Part shown: positions 8,484 through 17,222 of the stretch, piece by piece
Position numbering within the stretch: position 1 is the first letter of the stretch
How the letters are laid out: every line of letters starts with the position of its first letter
Assembly (NCBI GenBank): GCA_013697915.1
Contig: JACCVY010000006.1
Span: 1-64,000, forward strand
Length of the DNA: 64,000 nt
Direction: 5' to 3'
Origin: Blastocatellia bacterium
GTDB taxonomy: Bacteria > Acidobacteriota > Blastocatellia > Pyrinomonadales > Pyrinomonadaceae
Program-made: the position numbers and the translations under genes
The notes under the pieces: generated by a model
The model's database searches: none
What the model saw: only the letters and a program-made list of their open reading frames with translations
Told to the model about the DNA's origin: nothing

Positions 8484-9563
8484 ATGTTTGATGAACTAAT
8501 TGGAAACGACCGTGTCAAGGAACTGCTGCGACGCATGCTCCAGTCCTCGCGTATGCCTGGCGCTATGCTCTTCAGCGGCGAGGACGGCGTCGGCAAGAAA
8601 ATGTTTGGGCTGGAAATCGCCAGGGCGCTCAATTGCCGCGCGCCGCAAGGCGTAGAAGCATGCGGCAGTTGCCCTGCCTGTAAGCGAACTTTGAAAATCA
8701 ACTATCCGGCTGGTGATGAGGCGGACGATTTTAAAGGAATAATCTGGACGGGCCATCCCGACGTGGGCCTCGTGGTTGCTCCCAAGCGCGTCCTACTGGT
8801 CCATCAAATGCGCGCGATTGAGAGCGCGGCAAACTATCGTCCCTTTGAAGGCAAGGCGCGCGTCTTTATTGTCGAGGACGCTGATAAACTAAACGAGAGT
8901 TCGGCGAACGCATTGCTGAAGATACTGGAAGAGCCGCCGCCCACGTCGCACATTATTTTACTGACTTCCCGCCCGGCGTGGTTGTTACCAACCATTCGCT
9001 CGCGCTGCCAGGTTATACGGTTCTCACCGCTCGCAGCCGCTGAGATCGAAAATTATTTGACGCATAACAAGGTCGCGCGCGCCGCCGAAGCGCGCGTGCG
9101 GGCGCGCGTGGCGCGCGGCAGTTTGCGCCGGGCACTGGCCGCGGACCTGGATGACTTTATTGAACAGCGAAAGGCAATGCTCGAGGTGCTTGAGGCATTA
9201 GCTCGAAGTGATGACCGGCTACAGTTGCTGCGATCCGCTGAACAACTTAATGAAGCGCAATACAAGGACGAATACGAAGCGCGTTTGGATGTGCTGGAAA
9301 CATTGATTCGCGACGCCTGGCTGCTTTCGCTTGGCGCCGACACTGAGACGATTGTCAACGACGACGTGCTGCCTGAACTTAGTCGTATGGCAAAAGGGTT
9401 GGATAGTAAGCGGCCGGCAATTTGGATCGGGCAGATTGAAGAGATGCGCGAACAACTGGTTGTGAACATCAATCGCAAGCCGGCCACCGATGCTCTGTTT
9501 CTCACCATGGCTGCGGCGTCCGCCACTGAACTACCACCCAAGAGACGTTACATTATCAAGTAG
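8484..9563 (+). CDS. holB: DNA polymerase III delta' subunit (clamp-loader)
   Basis: Clamp-loader AAA+ subunit. It opens with ELIGNDRVKELL and has a Walker A-like GEDGVGKK, a zinc-module CGSCPACK, ADKLNESSANALLKILEEPP and the SRC motif in IRSRCQVIRF. After the second half of the zinc module it carries a short extension (residues about 75-100) before VLLVHQM that reads like a variable loop. The C-terminal helical collar region is present, for a total of 359 aa. It follows tmk and ends before a large palindromic intergenic element. Confidence 0.9.
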   Translation: MFDELIGNDRVKELLRRMLQSSRMPGAMLFSGEDGVGKKMFGLEIARALNCRAPQGVEACGSCPACKRTLKINYPAGDEADDFKGIIWTGHPDVGLVVAPKRVLLVHQMRAIESAANYRPFEGKARVFIVEDADKLNESSANALLKILEEPPPTSHIILLTSRPAWLLPTIRSRCQVIRFSPLAAAEIENYLTHNKVARAAEARVRARVARGSLRRALAADLDDFIEQRKAMLEVLEALARSDDRLQLLRSAEQLNEAQYKDEYEARLDVLETLIRDAWLLSLGADTETIVNDDVLPELSRMAKGLDSKRPAIWIGQIEEMREQLVVNINRKPATDALFLTMAAASATELPPKRRYIIK

Positions 9564-9589
9564 ATATTGTTCCTGCCCTATGAAGCTCG

Positions 9590-9844
9590 TCGTTTGTGGC
9601 AGGGCTTTGCACAAAAAGTCCCCCCATGAGTAACGCGGCTAGTACCGTTCACAGCATTCGCGTAATACTCATCACGCGAAGCGTTCTCATTAACACCGTG
9701 GCTTCAGCCCGGCGAAAGCTGGGTTCCACTTTCCTTAACCGTTCATGATCGCCACGTGGTCACCGGGCTGAAGCCACGGTGCTAATGAGAAACGCTCCGC
9801 GTCGACCCGATCGGACTTTTTGCGCACAGCTTTGTCGCAAACGA
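9590..9844. repeat. Nested inverted-repeat element in the holB-ispG gap
   Basis: The 327-bp gap contains two nested arm pairs. The inner arms (9681-9712 and 9763-9796) carry ACCGTGGCTTCAGCCCGG and its complement, with one mismatch and one indel. The outer arms (9590-9622 and 9813-9844) pair a segment ending CACAAAAAGTCC with its imperfect complement. There is no ORF. The layout suggests a non-autonomous element or a pair of stacked palindromes between two convergent genes. Confidence 0.7.
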
Positions 9845-9845
9845 A

Positions 9846-9867
9846 AAGGGCTGCACCTGCAGCCCTT
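9846..9867 (-). terminator. Intrinsic terminator of ispG
   Basis: On the minus strand AAGGGCTGCA and TGCAGCCCTT form a 10-bp stem with a 2-nt loop, followed by TTCGTTT. It lies about 25 bp after the ispG stop codon, at the end of the isoprenoid/envelope operon. Confidence 0.75.
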
Positions 9868-9890
9868 CACAACATTGACATTCGAATTCG

Positions 9891-11009
9891 CTATTTGACC
9901 GTTACCAGTTCGCGTGTTTCTGCGTTCGCCTCGTCCTGCTTTTTAGAAGCTATCTCTGCCAGAAGCTTTTCCGTTTCCATCACAAACGCATCGACGATGT
10001 TTTCGCCGGCGACTTTGCGCATCGGCACGCCGTCTTTGAAGATCATGCCCACGCCACGCCCAAAGGTTACGCCAAGTTGAGAGTCATGCGCCTCGCCTGG
10101 TCCATTTACCGCGCAACCCATAATTGAAAGATGCAACGGCTCTTCAACGTGGGCCAGCCGCCTCTCAATCTCAGTAACAATCTCGACGAAGTTATCGACA
10201 TCCAGGCGGCCGCAGGTGGGACAAGCCACGACGGTGACGCCGCGCGTGCGCAGCCCGAGCGATTTCACAATCTCCCAGGCAACGCGCACCTCTTCCTGCG
10301 GTTCAGCCGCCAGCGAAACACGAATAGTGTCGCCAATGCCTTCGTGCAACAGAATACCCAGTCCGATTGACGATTTTATTGTGCCGCCAAATGCCGTCCC
10401 GGCTTCAGTCACGCCGAGATGAAATGGATAGTCAACTTTTTCGCCCAGTAAGCGATACGCAGCGACAGTGCGCTGCACGTCCGAAGCCTTCAGTGAAATG
10501 ATCGTGTCGGTGAATCCCAGGTCCTCGAGTATTTGAATATGGCGCAGTGCGGATTCAACCATGGCTTCCGGAGTCGCGGTGCCGTATTTCGCCAGCAGAT
10601 CTTTTTCGAGCGAGCCGCCGTTGACGCCAATGCGAATCGGCACTTTCTGAGCCTGTGCCGCACGCACTACCTCGACGATGCGTTCGTGCTTGCCGATGTT
10701 TCCCGGGTTCAATCGCAGCTTGTCGATGCCGGCTTCCAGCGCCAACAGCGCCAGCTTGTAGTGGAAGTGAATATCGGCGACCAGTGGCACGTCAGGCACG
10801 CGCTTGCGAATTTCCTTCAGCGCTATCGCGGCATCGTTGTCAGGAACCGCTAGCCGCACAATCTCGCAGCCGGCGCTAACCATCTCTTCAATTTGCGCGA
10901 CGGTTTCGCCGACGTTAGCCGTGTCAGTCTTCGTCATAGACTGAATGACTACCGGCGCGCCGCCGCCAATTTGCAGATGCTTAACCTGAACTGCTTTCGA
11001 CTTTCGCAT
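9891..11009 (-). CDS. ispG: 4-hydroxy-3-methylbut-2-enyl diphosphate synthase IspG
   Basis: Penultimate [4Fe-4S] enzyme of the MEP isoprenoid pathway, converting MEcPP to HMBPP. The start at 11009 gives MRKSKAVQVKHLQIGG and 372 aa; the longer track ORF reads into an inverted repeat. Landmarks are VVIQSMTKTDT, LNPGNIGK, RIGVNGGSLEKDLL, the iron-sulfur Cys pair in ACPTCGR and IMGCAVNGPGE. It is the last gene of the pyrE/truA/uppS/cdsA/dxr/rseP direction and shares its pathway with dxr two genes upstream. Confidence 0.95.
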   Translation of the reverse strand: MRKSKAVQVKHLQIGGGAPVVIQSMTKTDTANVGETVAQIEEMVSAGCEIVRLAVPDNDAAIALKEIRKRVPDVPLVADIHFHYKLALLALEAGIDKLRLNPGNIGKHERIVEVVRAAQAQKVPIRIGVNGGSLEKDLLAKYGTATPEAMVESALRHIQILEDLGFTDTIISLKASDVQRTVAAYRLLGEKVDYPFHLGVTEAGTAFGGTIKSSIGLGILLHEGIGDTIRVSLAAEPQEEVRVAWEIVKSLGLRTRGVTVVACPTCGRLDVDNFVEIVTEIERRLAHVEEPLHLSIMGCAVNGPGEAHDSQLGVTFGRGVGMIFKDGVPMRKVAGENIVDAFVMETEKLLAEIASKKQDEANAETRELVTVK

Positions 11010-11026
11010 AATCAACCATGAGCCAA

Positions 11027-11109
11027 GTTCAAGTAGTTCAGAGTACAACCTTCAGGTTGCCGATTCCGGAACAGAGCAAGCTGAAGCTTGGACTCTGAAC
11101 TACTTGAAC
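11027..11109. repeat. Inverted-repeat element between rseP and ispG
   Basis: The 33-nt arms (11027-11059 and 11077-11109) match with three mismatches; the left arm contains AGTTCAGAGTACAACC. A related copy sits at 12656-12720. Each arm also holds a smaller hairpin (CAACCTTCAGGTTG and CAAGCTGAAGCTTG). Both copies lie between co-directional genes of one operon and would be transcribed. Confidence 0.7.
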
Positions 11110-11127
11110 GCATAAACGTTGAAACTT

Positions 11128-12522
11128 TTACTTCCCTGGCGTGGTTGCCGCGGGCTGATTGCCCGTGCCGCGCCAGATCGATGCCTGCTTCAAAAGGTCG
11201 TTAGTAATAACAAAGACCATCAACAAAATGACGAACACAAATCCGACTTGCTGTATACGTTCGCGTAGACGCATAGATAGGGTCAGTCCAACCATCGCCA
11301 AAACAGCTTCAATCAACAGCAGAAAAATCGCGCCGCCATCCAGCACCGGTATCGGCAATAAATTGAAAACACCGAGGTTCAAACTCAGGAAAGCGAGCGT
11401 TGTGAAAAGTCCGCCCCAGCCAAATCTTTCGACCGACGTTGAGGCTACTTTGTAAATTCCCACCGGCCCCGAGAGCGTATTGCGCGCCGAACGTTGGCCC
11501 GTAAAGAATTGGCCCAGCGCTTTGCCGGTCAAGCGCATTATTTCCAGATTGCTGGCAACGGCATAAATACCGGCGGCCGCCACCCCGGCTTTGTGCAGCG
11601 GAATTTCCTCGTCAGGCTTGAACCCCAGGCGCTCGCGACCGTCGGAAAGTCTTCGCGCTGTAGCCGTAATGTTTACCTGACGACCGTCGCGATTGACAGT
11701 TAGCGTGATGGGCTCGCCTTTATGATCGCGTATGAACTGCGTGACCTGTTCCGCGCTATGAACCGGCTGACCCGATACTGCCAACACGCGATCGCCCGCT
11801 TGCAAGCCTGCTTCTGCTGCTGGTGTGTTCGGCTCAACTTCGCGGACCACCACCGGCAGGTCGCCGTAGTCAGGGATAAAGTCGAGGAACCCCGCAGTCT
11901 CGCCGTCTTCGACGTGTGCCGTCGGGGTGACGGTTAGTTGTTGGCGTTGCCCATTGCGTTCCACAACCACCGGCAGCGGCTGCCCGGGCGACAAAAGCGC
12001 ATCGCCCCGAATAGTGTCCCACTTCGGATTGTCAATTCCGTTGAATGTGACGATGCGATCGCCGCGCTGCAATCCGGCCACCTCGGCTGCGCCGCCGCTC
12101 GCAATGCTACTGACCACCGGCGCCGGTGTCGCCGGAATGCCGTAAATCAATGCGCCTGCAAAAGGAATTGCCAGTGCCGTAAGAACGTTCATCACTGGTC
12201 CGGCAATAGCAACCAGGATTCGTTGCCAGCGCGGACGGAGATCGAACCTTTCGTTGTCTGGTATATCCGAAGCGCCTTCTCCCTCAATCGGCGCGTTCGA
12301 CTCGTCGCCGCCAAGTTTTACATAACCACCCAGCGGTATGGCCGAGATGCGGTAATCCGTGTGTCCCCACTTTATTCCGAACAGTCGCGGCCCAAAACCT
12401 GCAGAAAAAGTCTCAACCCGAATCTTGAAAAGCTTGGCGACGATGAAGTGTCCAAACTCGTGCAGCACGACGGCCGCGCCAAGAATGAAGATAAAAGCAA
12501 GAATTCCAATAACTACCGTCAT
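11128..12522 (-). CDS. rseP: Site-2 intramembrane zinc protease RseP
   Basis: Intramembrane metalloprotease that cleaves anti-sigma factors or signal-peptide remnants in the inner membrane. The zinc motif is HEFGH at residues 21-25 within the first membrane helix. Two PDZ-like domains follow (around SIASGGAAEVAGLQRGDRI and EPNTPAAEAGLQAGDRV). The second metal-binding element is IPVLDGG near residue 390, and the last helices contain RLRERIQQVGF. The length of 464 aa is normal. The position between dxr and ispG is the standard one for many bacteria. Confidence 0.95.
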   Translation of the reverse strand: MTVVIGILAFIFILGAAVVLHEFGHFIVAKLFKIRVETFSAGFGPRLFGIKWGHTDYRISAIPLGGYVKLGGDESNAPIEGEGASDIPDNERFDLRPRWQRILVAIAGPVMNVLTALAIPFAGALIYGIPATPAPVVSSIASGGAAEVAGLQRGDRIVTFNGIDNPKWDTIRGDALLSPGQPLPVVVERNGQRQQLTVTPTAHVEDGETAGFLDFIPDYGDLPVVVREVEPNTPAAEAGLQAGDRVLAVSGQPVHSAEQVTQFIRDHKGEPITLTVNRDGRQVNITATARRLSDGRERLGFKPDEEIPLHKAGVAAAGIYAVASNLEIMRLTGKALGQFFTGQRSARNTLSGPVGIYKVASTSVERFGWGGLFTTLAFLSLNLGVFNLLPIPVLDGGAIFLLLIEAVLAMVGLTLSMRLRERIQQVGFVFVILLMVFVITNDLLKQASIWRGTGNQPAATTPGK

Positions 12523-12655
12523 CGATAATCTCTCTTCCGTAAAACTAAAAACGCAGTTTCTTTAAGTAATGAACCCTAAACAGCTTGCCACAATTCGAGT
12601 GTACGCGGCGAGCTTAGAACGCGTCAAACGGTCTTTCCCGGGAATACAGGCCGGT

Positions 12656-12720
12656 AGTTCAGAGTACAACCTTTAGGTTGCTGCTGGGAAAGCGGCAAGC
12701 GAAAGCTTGTACTCTAAACT
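12656..12720. repeat. Inverted-repeat element between dxr and rseP
   Basis: The arms at 12656-12680 and 12696-12720 are imperfect complements around a 15-nt spacer. The left arm (AGTTCAGAGTACAACCTTTA) matches the left arm of the 11027-11109 element, so this is a second copy of the same family inside the same operon. It ends a few bases before the dxr stop codon. Confidence 0.65.
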
Positions 12721-12724
12721 TCCA

Positions 12725-13927
12725 TTATTTTTCGGCGAGTAACGGTGCAGTCTTCGTGAGTTTTTGTATTTCATTGGCGGCGGAGAGTCGCGCTGTTCGG
12801 TCCGCATCCAGAATAGTAGCGAGCTCGGTTGCCGGCTGGTTGTTATGACCGTTCATCACCGCTTCAATGACGATGGGTATATCGGTTAAGGAAATCTGTT
12901 CCTCGATAAACGCGCGCACCGCTTCCTCATTCGCCGCATTCATCGCCGCAGGCAAGGTGCCTCCTTCGCGCAGGGCTCGATAAGCGAGCCCGATACATGG
13001 GAAACGATCCACGTCGGGAGGTTCGAAATGAAGGGCAGAAAGCGAGGTCAAGTCCAGTGGCGGCAGTTCACAGGAATGACGGTCGGGATACGTCAACGCG
13101 TATTGAATGGCGTGGCGCATGTCGGTAATACCCATCTGTGCGATCACTGAACCGTCAACCAGTTCAATCATCGAATGGACTACGGATTCCGGGTGAACGA
13201 CGATCGCAATCTCATCCCAGGCAAAGCCAAACAGCCAATGTGCCTCGATCACTTCCAGACCCTTGTTCATTAGTGTCGCAGAGTCGATTGTAATTTTCGC
13301 ACCCATGTTCCAGGTGGGATGTTGCAATGCTGCGGAAACTGTCGACGACTCCATCTCACGTTTTGTGCTGGTGCGAAATGGTCCACCCGAGGCCGTCAGT
13401 ATTATTCGTCGCACTTCCGATCGCTTCTCACCACGCAGGCATTGATGCAACGCGTTATGTTCAGAATCAACCGGCAGCAGTTCAGCGCCCGAGGCTCGTG
13501 CCGCGCGCGTCATGAGTTCGCCCGCCATCACCAGCGTCTCTTTATTGGCCAACGCCACACGTTTGCCGGCTTCCAGCGCACGCAATGTTGGGACAAAGCC
13601 AACCGCGCCGACGGTCGCGGACACCACGCAATCGGCTTGCGCGTGCGTAGCGACTTCGATCAGCCCGGCTTCACCAACAATGATGCGCGGCACATCGATG
13701 TCCCGTTCAAATAACCGCGCGCGGAGATCGTGCGCCGCCTCTTCGCTGTCAACGGAAACCAGCTCCGGCAAGTGGGCGGCAATCTGATCGGCAAGCGTTT
13801 CAACGTTATGGCCGGCGCCAAGCGCCACTACGCGAAACTGTGCGCTACCCAGCGACTCAACCACGCGCAGAGTATTGCGACCGATCGAGCCGGTAGAACC
13901 GAGTAGCGCGACTCCTCTTGCTGCCAT
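12725..13927 (-). CDS. dxr: 1-deoxy-D-xylulose 5-phosphate reductoisomerase
   Basis: First committed, NADPH-dependent enzyme of the MEP pathway (DXP to MEP). The N-terminal nucleotide-binding motif is GSTGSIGRNTL. The catalytic and metal-binding region includes PVDSEHNALHQCL and ILTASGGPF, and the substrate loop MNKGLEVIEAHWLFG is intact. The C-terminal domain has the usual AMNAANEEAV. The 400-aa length is typical. It starts 3 bp after the preceding small membrane protein, which implies translational coupling. Confidence 0.96.
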   Translation of the reverse strand: MAARGVALLGSTGSIGRNTLRVVESLGSAQFRVVALGAGHNVETLADQIAAHLPELVSVDSEEAAHDLRARLFERDIDVPRIIVGEAGLIEVATHAQADCVVSATVGAVGFVPTLRALEAGKRVALANKETLVMAGELMTRAARASGAELLPVDSEHNALHQCLRGEKRSEVRRIILTASGGPFRTSTKREMESSTVSAALQHPTWNMGAKITIDSATLMNKGLEVIEAHWLFGFAWDEIAIVVHPESVVHSMIELVDGSVIAQMGITDMRHAIQYALTYPDRHSCELPPLDLTSLSALHFEPPDVDRFPCIGLAYRALREGGTLPAAMNAANEEAVRAFIEEQISLTDIPIVIEAVMNGHNNQPATELATILDADRTARLSAANEIQKLTKTAPLLAEK

Positions 13928-13930
13928 TTG

Positions 13931-14356
13931 TTATGCCGCCATCCGGGGGACGAGTTTTCGGGATTCGTAGGGGTTAAGAAGGTCGACGGTTTGACCTGCT
14001 TCGTTTTGGTAAGAAGCTGCAGTGACGCGCCACTGATGCCCGCTGCGGTACATCAATTCGACGGAAGCGTCCACCGATTTTCGTTCGCCGTTCACTTTAA
14101 TGCTTAACTCCGCAGTGCCGTCGCCATTCCTGACGTTGATGTTGCCGGTTACAAACTTGCCAAAGCTCTTGACTTCTCCAATGTCCTGCTTCAGTCGTTC
14201 ATTACTCTTCAGAAAATCCTTGGACACAGTTGCAGCTTCGCTGTTCCCAATTCCATAAAACACGGCGCCTATAATGCCACCGACAAAAAGAAGCACTATC
14301 AAACCCAGCACCATCACAATCGAGGCGACTATGATGATAATCTTTTTCGTCGTCAT
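13931..14356 (-). CDS. Membrane-anchored Tim21/Coa1-like small protein
   Basis: A 141-aa protein starting at MTTKKIIIIVASIVM; a TTG four codons upstream is possible. One N-terminal membrane helix (about residues 5-35) is followed by a small domain reading FLKSNERLKQDIGEVKSFG, NVRNGDGTAELSIKV and WRVTAASYQ, which resembles the Coa1/Tim21-like fold seen in many hypothetical proteins. Its function is not known. It lies between cdsA and dxr and stops 3 bp before the dxr start codon, an unusual insertion in an otherwise standard operon. Confidence 0.65.
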   Translation of the reverse strand: MTTKKIIIIVASIVMVLGLIVLLFVGGIIGAVFYGIGNSEAATVSKDFLKSNERLKQDIGEVKSFGKFVTGNINVRNGDGTAELSIKVNGERKSVDASVELMYRSGHQWRVTAASYQNEAGQTVDLLNPYESRKLVPRMAA

Positions 14357-14401
14357 TGGTTTGTGCAAACTGTTAGTTTGCGGTCGTTACAAGTAGCTCA
14401 G

Positions 14402-14440
14402 ACTTCAGTCTGTGGGTGCGTAAAGAGCACAGACTAAAGT
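14402..14440. repeat. Short inverted repeat before the Coa1-like gene
   Basis: ACTTCAGTCTGTG and CACAGACTAAAGT pair with one mismatch around 13 nt. It lies in the gap between the Coa1-like gene and cdsA, within the operon. Confidence 0.5.
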
Positions 14441-14455
14441 ATCTGCCGCTAACAA

Positions 14456-15292
14456 CTAAAAACGATTGCTACCAAAATAGAGGCGGGCAAAATAGTAGAT
14501 TAGCGGCGCGTTAAAGAGCAAGCTATCCAACCGATCGAGCACGCCGCCGTGACCGGGTAATAAGTTTGCGGCATCTTTCGCGCCGGCGCTGCGTTTAAGC
14601 GCGCTTTCCGACAAATCGCCCAGAACACCAAGTACCATCATCACCCCGGCGAGCGGCAACGCCCATTTCAAAGGCAGCTCACGAAAGAACCAAAAATGCG
14701 CCACGGTGGCGAGGGCCAATGCCGCCAACATTCCGCCGGCGACGCCTTCCCAGGTTTTTCCCGGACTGATTTTCGGGGCCAGTTTGTGCTTCCCGATTGC
14801 ACGTCCGGTATAATAGGCGCCTGTGTCTGCGCCCATCAGCACCAGAAAAAAGAAGGATAAAAGGTGGGCCGACAGCTTTTGTTCAAAGCCCATGCGCACC
14901 GCCACCAGATGGCCGCCAAGCAGAACGATGTACAGCACACCGAGGATGGTAGCTCCTGACGAGGCGATTATTCTGTCAAAAGGAGCGCCGCGAAGTGTTG
15001 CCGCAATCAAGACTCCAGCGGTAAGCGCCAGCACCGTCAATTGAATCATTGAAAAATCAAAGTCGCGCCCGGGCTCGGCAAAATAAAAAATCGTGAAGAG
15101 TGCCGCAGAACCCAGGAAGCCGGCGGCAATGTCAGGCTTCATGTCGCGCTTTCGCGCCAGCTTGTAAAACTCGTAAAGCGCTAACACCATCGCGGCGGCC
15201 GCCAGCGCAACGAAAAGAAGTTGCAGCCAGGGAACCAATATCGATGCAATCAGAAATGGAAGAAGAATGACTGCGGTTAAGATTCGTTGCAT
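14456..15292 (-). CDS. cdsA: Phosphatidate cytidylyltransferase
   Basis: Makes CDP-diacylglycerol from phosphatidate and CTP in the inner membrane, feeding phospholipid synthesis. The 278-aa protein is mostly hydrophobic helices. The family signature is present in pieces: ISPGKTWEGVAGG, LGDLSESALKRSAGAKD and LPGHGGVLDRLDSLLF. It lies directly downstream of uppS with a repeat-filled gap of about 145 bp. Confidence 0.94.
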   Translation of the reverse strand: MQRILTAVILLPFLIASILVPWLQLLFVALAAAAMVLALYEFYKLARKRDMKPDIAAGFLGSAALFTIFYFAEPGRDFDFSMIQLTVLALTAGVLIAATLRGAPFDRIIASSGATILGVLYIVLLGGHLVAVRMGFEQKLSAHLLSFFFLVLMGADTGAYYTGRAIGKHKLAPKISPGKTWEGVAGGMLAALALATVAHFWFFRELPLKWALPLAGVMMVLGVLGDLSESALKRSAGAKDAANLLPGHGGVLDRLDSLLFNAPLIYYFARLYFGSNRF

Positions 15293-15310
15293 CTAGTCTC
15301 GGCAATCTCA

Positions 15311-15407
15311 GAAAGCAGATTTATCATTTTTCATTTTCCATTTCTCATTTTCAATTTTCAAGATTTGCGGGTTCCTAAATGGCGAATGAGAAATGAGAAA
15401 TGGAAAA
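15311..15407. repeat. AT-rich repeat and inverted repeat in the uppS-cdsA gap
   Basis: TTTTCCATTTCTCATTT at 15334-15350 has a perfect 17-nt complement at 15391-15407. The left part, read on the minus strand, continues into AAATCTGCTTTCTG, which recurs beside the similar repeat at 17223-17294. The gap has no ORF. Confidence 0.6.
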
Positions 15408-15436
15408 CCTTAAAGTCCGGCGCCTGTCATCGGCGT

Positions 15437-16228
15437 TCACTTCGAGTTAGCAACAAGCTTCAATCCCCCAAACCGCCGATCGCGTCGCTGGTAATCAACT
15501 ATCGCTTCCAGCAAATGCACGCGGCGGAAATCGGGCCAAAGCGTTTCGGTAACATAAATCTCGCTGTAGGCAGCCTGCCACAACAGAAAGTTCGAAATTC
15601 GCAGTTCCCCGCTGGTGCGAACAAGCAAATCCAAATCCGGCATCGTTCGAGTGTAAAGCTCGTTGGTGATGCGTTCTTCAGTTAACTCGTCGGGAGCATT
15701 TCCTTCATCCAACAACCGCCTAACGGCAGCGCGAGTGGCATCAACAATCTCAGCGCGGCTGCCATAGTTCAACGCCACCGCCAAAATCATTCCGGTATTT
15801 TTAGCCGTACGTTCCGTTGCCTTTTCAATCTCGCTGCGAACATTTTTCGCGAGGGCTCCAGTGCGGCCAATGGTTTGAAAGCGAATGTTTTGCTTGTCAA
15901 TCTCATCCAGCTCGATACGCAGGTAACGACGCAACATGCGCATCAGTGCATCAATCTCGTAACGCGGGCGTTTCCAGTTTTCAGTTGAGAACGCATACAG
16001 CGTCAACGCGCCCAGACCCAAACGCGCGCCGGTGTCTACCGCCGCCCTCACTGCCTCGACGCCGGCACGGTGACCAGCGATGCGTGGTTGACTTCGTTGC
16101 GCGGCCCAGCGGCCGTTGCCATCCATGATGATCGCCACGTGGCGCGGCAGATGGTCCCAATTGATGGACGCCAATAACTGCGCTTCACTCGTGCCGACTT
16201 TAACGATTTCTGCGAAGTCAGAAAGCAT
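15437..16228 (-). CDS. uppS: Isoprenyl (undecaprenyl diphosphate) synthase
   Basis: Cis-prenyltransferase that makes the C55 lipid carrier for peptidoglycan. Motif I is VAIIMDGNGRWA with the catalytic Asp, followed by GHRAGVEAVR, LTLYAFSTENWKRP, ALNYGSRAEIVDA and the terminal RTSGELRISNFLLWQAAYSE. The length of 263 aa is normal; the first 30 residues before HVAIIMDG are a little longer than usual. Its product pathway begins with dxr and ispG in the same gene block. Confidence 0.95.
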   Translation of the reverse strand: MLSDFAEIVKVGTSEAQLLASINWDHLPRHVAIIMDGNGRWAAQRSQPRIAGHRAGVEAVRAAVDTGARLGLGALTLYAFSTENWKRPRYEIDALMRMLRRYLRIELDEIDKQNIRFQTIGRTGALAKNVRSEIEKATERTAKNTGMILAVALNYGSRAEIVDATRAAVRRLLDEGNAPDELTEERITNELYTRTMPDLDLLVRTSGELRISNFLLWQAAYSEIYVTETLWPDFRRVHLLEAIVDYQRRDRRFGGLKLVANSK

Positions 16229-16276
16229 GTCAACATTCTTGCCGCAAGCTAGGAGAGTGTCAATAAGGGTTTAATA

Positions 16277-16421
16277 GCGGCTTTGCCGCCGTCGGTGGGG
16301 AAAAGCTTGGCCTTTCCGTCCGGTGTATCCTTTTTCTTCGCCGAGCTGAGCCTCGGCGAAAAGAATTTGTGAGTTGCAACGGTAAGGCAAAGCCTTACCG
16401 CACGGAAGGCGGCAAAGCCGC
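16277..16421. repeat. Nested inverted repeats between truA and uppS
   Basis: The outer arms GCGGCTTTGCCGCC (16277-16290) and GGCGGCAAAGCCGC (16408-16421) are perfect complements. Inside are two more hairpins, TTCGCCGAG/CTCGGCGAA near 16336-16360 and GGTAAGGC/GCCTTACC at 16381-16399. Any of the inner stems could act as a partial terminator for truA. Confidence 0.6.
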
Positions 16422-16436
16422 ACGCGTATTCAGTTG

Positions 16437-17189
16437 CTACTCATATCGCACCGACAGCAACGTCAGGCCGCAAGCAGGAGCAGTTGCGGCGACGAGTGCG
16501 CGGTCGCCGCCGTCTATTGCCTGGGCCACAAGCTCGTCATCCATCTCGCCGCGGCCCACGGCTAAGAGAGTTCCGGCAATCGATCGCACCATGTAACGAA
16601 GAAAACCCTCAGCGCTCACTTGGATCTCAATGAGCCGAGAGCGCGCGCGTTCGTCGCTGTGCTCAGAAACTGCGATGTTAGCGATTGTGCGGTGCTTCGT
16701 TTCAGAATCGGACTGAGCGGACGAGAAGGCGCACCAATCGTGCTCACCCAGAAACAACTCGGCGCTACTTTTCATTCGCTCAAGGTCCAACGCGCGCGCT
16801 TCATGATGAGCATAGCGCAGCCAAAAGGGTGAGATAACCGGTCCATTAATCACGCGGTAAACATAGGTCTTTTCGAGCGCGGAGTACCTCGCATGAAATT
16901 CGTCGTCAACCAACGCAGCCTCAATGACGCGCACGTCTTTTTCAGTGTTGCCATTGATCGCGGCGCGAAGTTTTTCAGGTGTTATTTGCTTTTCCAGATG
17001 AACGTGAGCGACTTGTCCTTCAGCATGCACACCGGCGTCGGTACGGCCCGAACCGTGCACCACCACATCGCGACTATCAATTCGCGACAACGCTCGCGTC
17101 AGCTCGCCCTGAACGGTCCGTAGCTCGCCCTGCATCTGCCAACCATGAAAGTCTGTGCCGTCGTATTGGATGGTTAGCTTAAAGTTCAT
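16437..17189 (-). CDS. truA: tRNA pseudouridine(38-40) synthase TruA
   Basis: Isomerises uridines 38-40 in the anticodon stem. I chose the Met at 17189 (MNFKLTIQYDGTDFHGW), the conserved N-terminus; the track ORF adds 16 residues. The catalytic Asp lies in GSGRTDAGVHAEGQVAH. The C-terminal FLRYMVRSIAGTLLAVGRG is also typical. At 250 aa it is full length. It lies downstream of pyrE in the same direction. Confidence 0.94.
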   Translation of the reverse strand: MNFKLTIQYDGTDFHGWQMQGELRTVQGELTRALSRIDSRDVVVHGSGRTDAGVHAEGQVAHVHLEKQITPEKLRAAINGNTEKDVRVIEAALVDDEFHARYSALEKTYVYRVINGPVISPFWLRYAHHEARALDLERMKSSAELFLGEHDWCAFSSAQSDSETKHRTIANIAVSEHSDERARSRLIEIQVSAEGFLRYMVRSIAGTLLAVGRGEMDDELVAQAIDGGDRALVAATAPACGLTLLSVRYE

Positions 17190-17222
17190 TAGGTTGTCGA
17201 GTGAAGACGATGCGCGGAAGAT

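Noticed and set aside
9053-9541. 162-aa minus-strand ORF opposite holB
   Set aside because: Ser/Arg-rich antisense shadow of a clear holB frame.
9591-9607. A sigma-54-like TGGCAGG...TTTGC near 9598
   Set aside because: Spacing between GG and GC is one base short of the required 10, and it lies in a palindrome between convergent genes.
12656-12720. tRNA-like or riboswitch structures in the operon gaps
   Set aside because: The pairings are explained by the repeat family, and there are no T-loop (GTTCRA) or known riboswitch cores.
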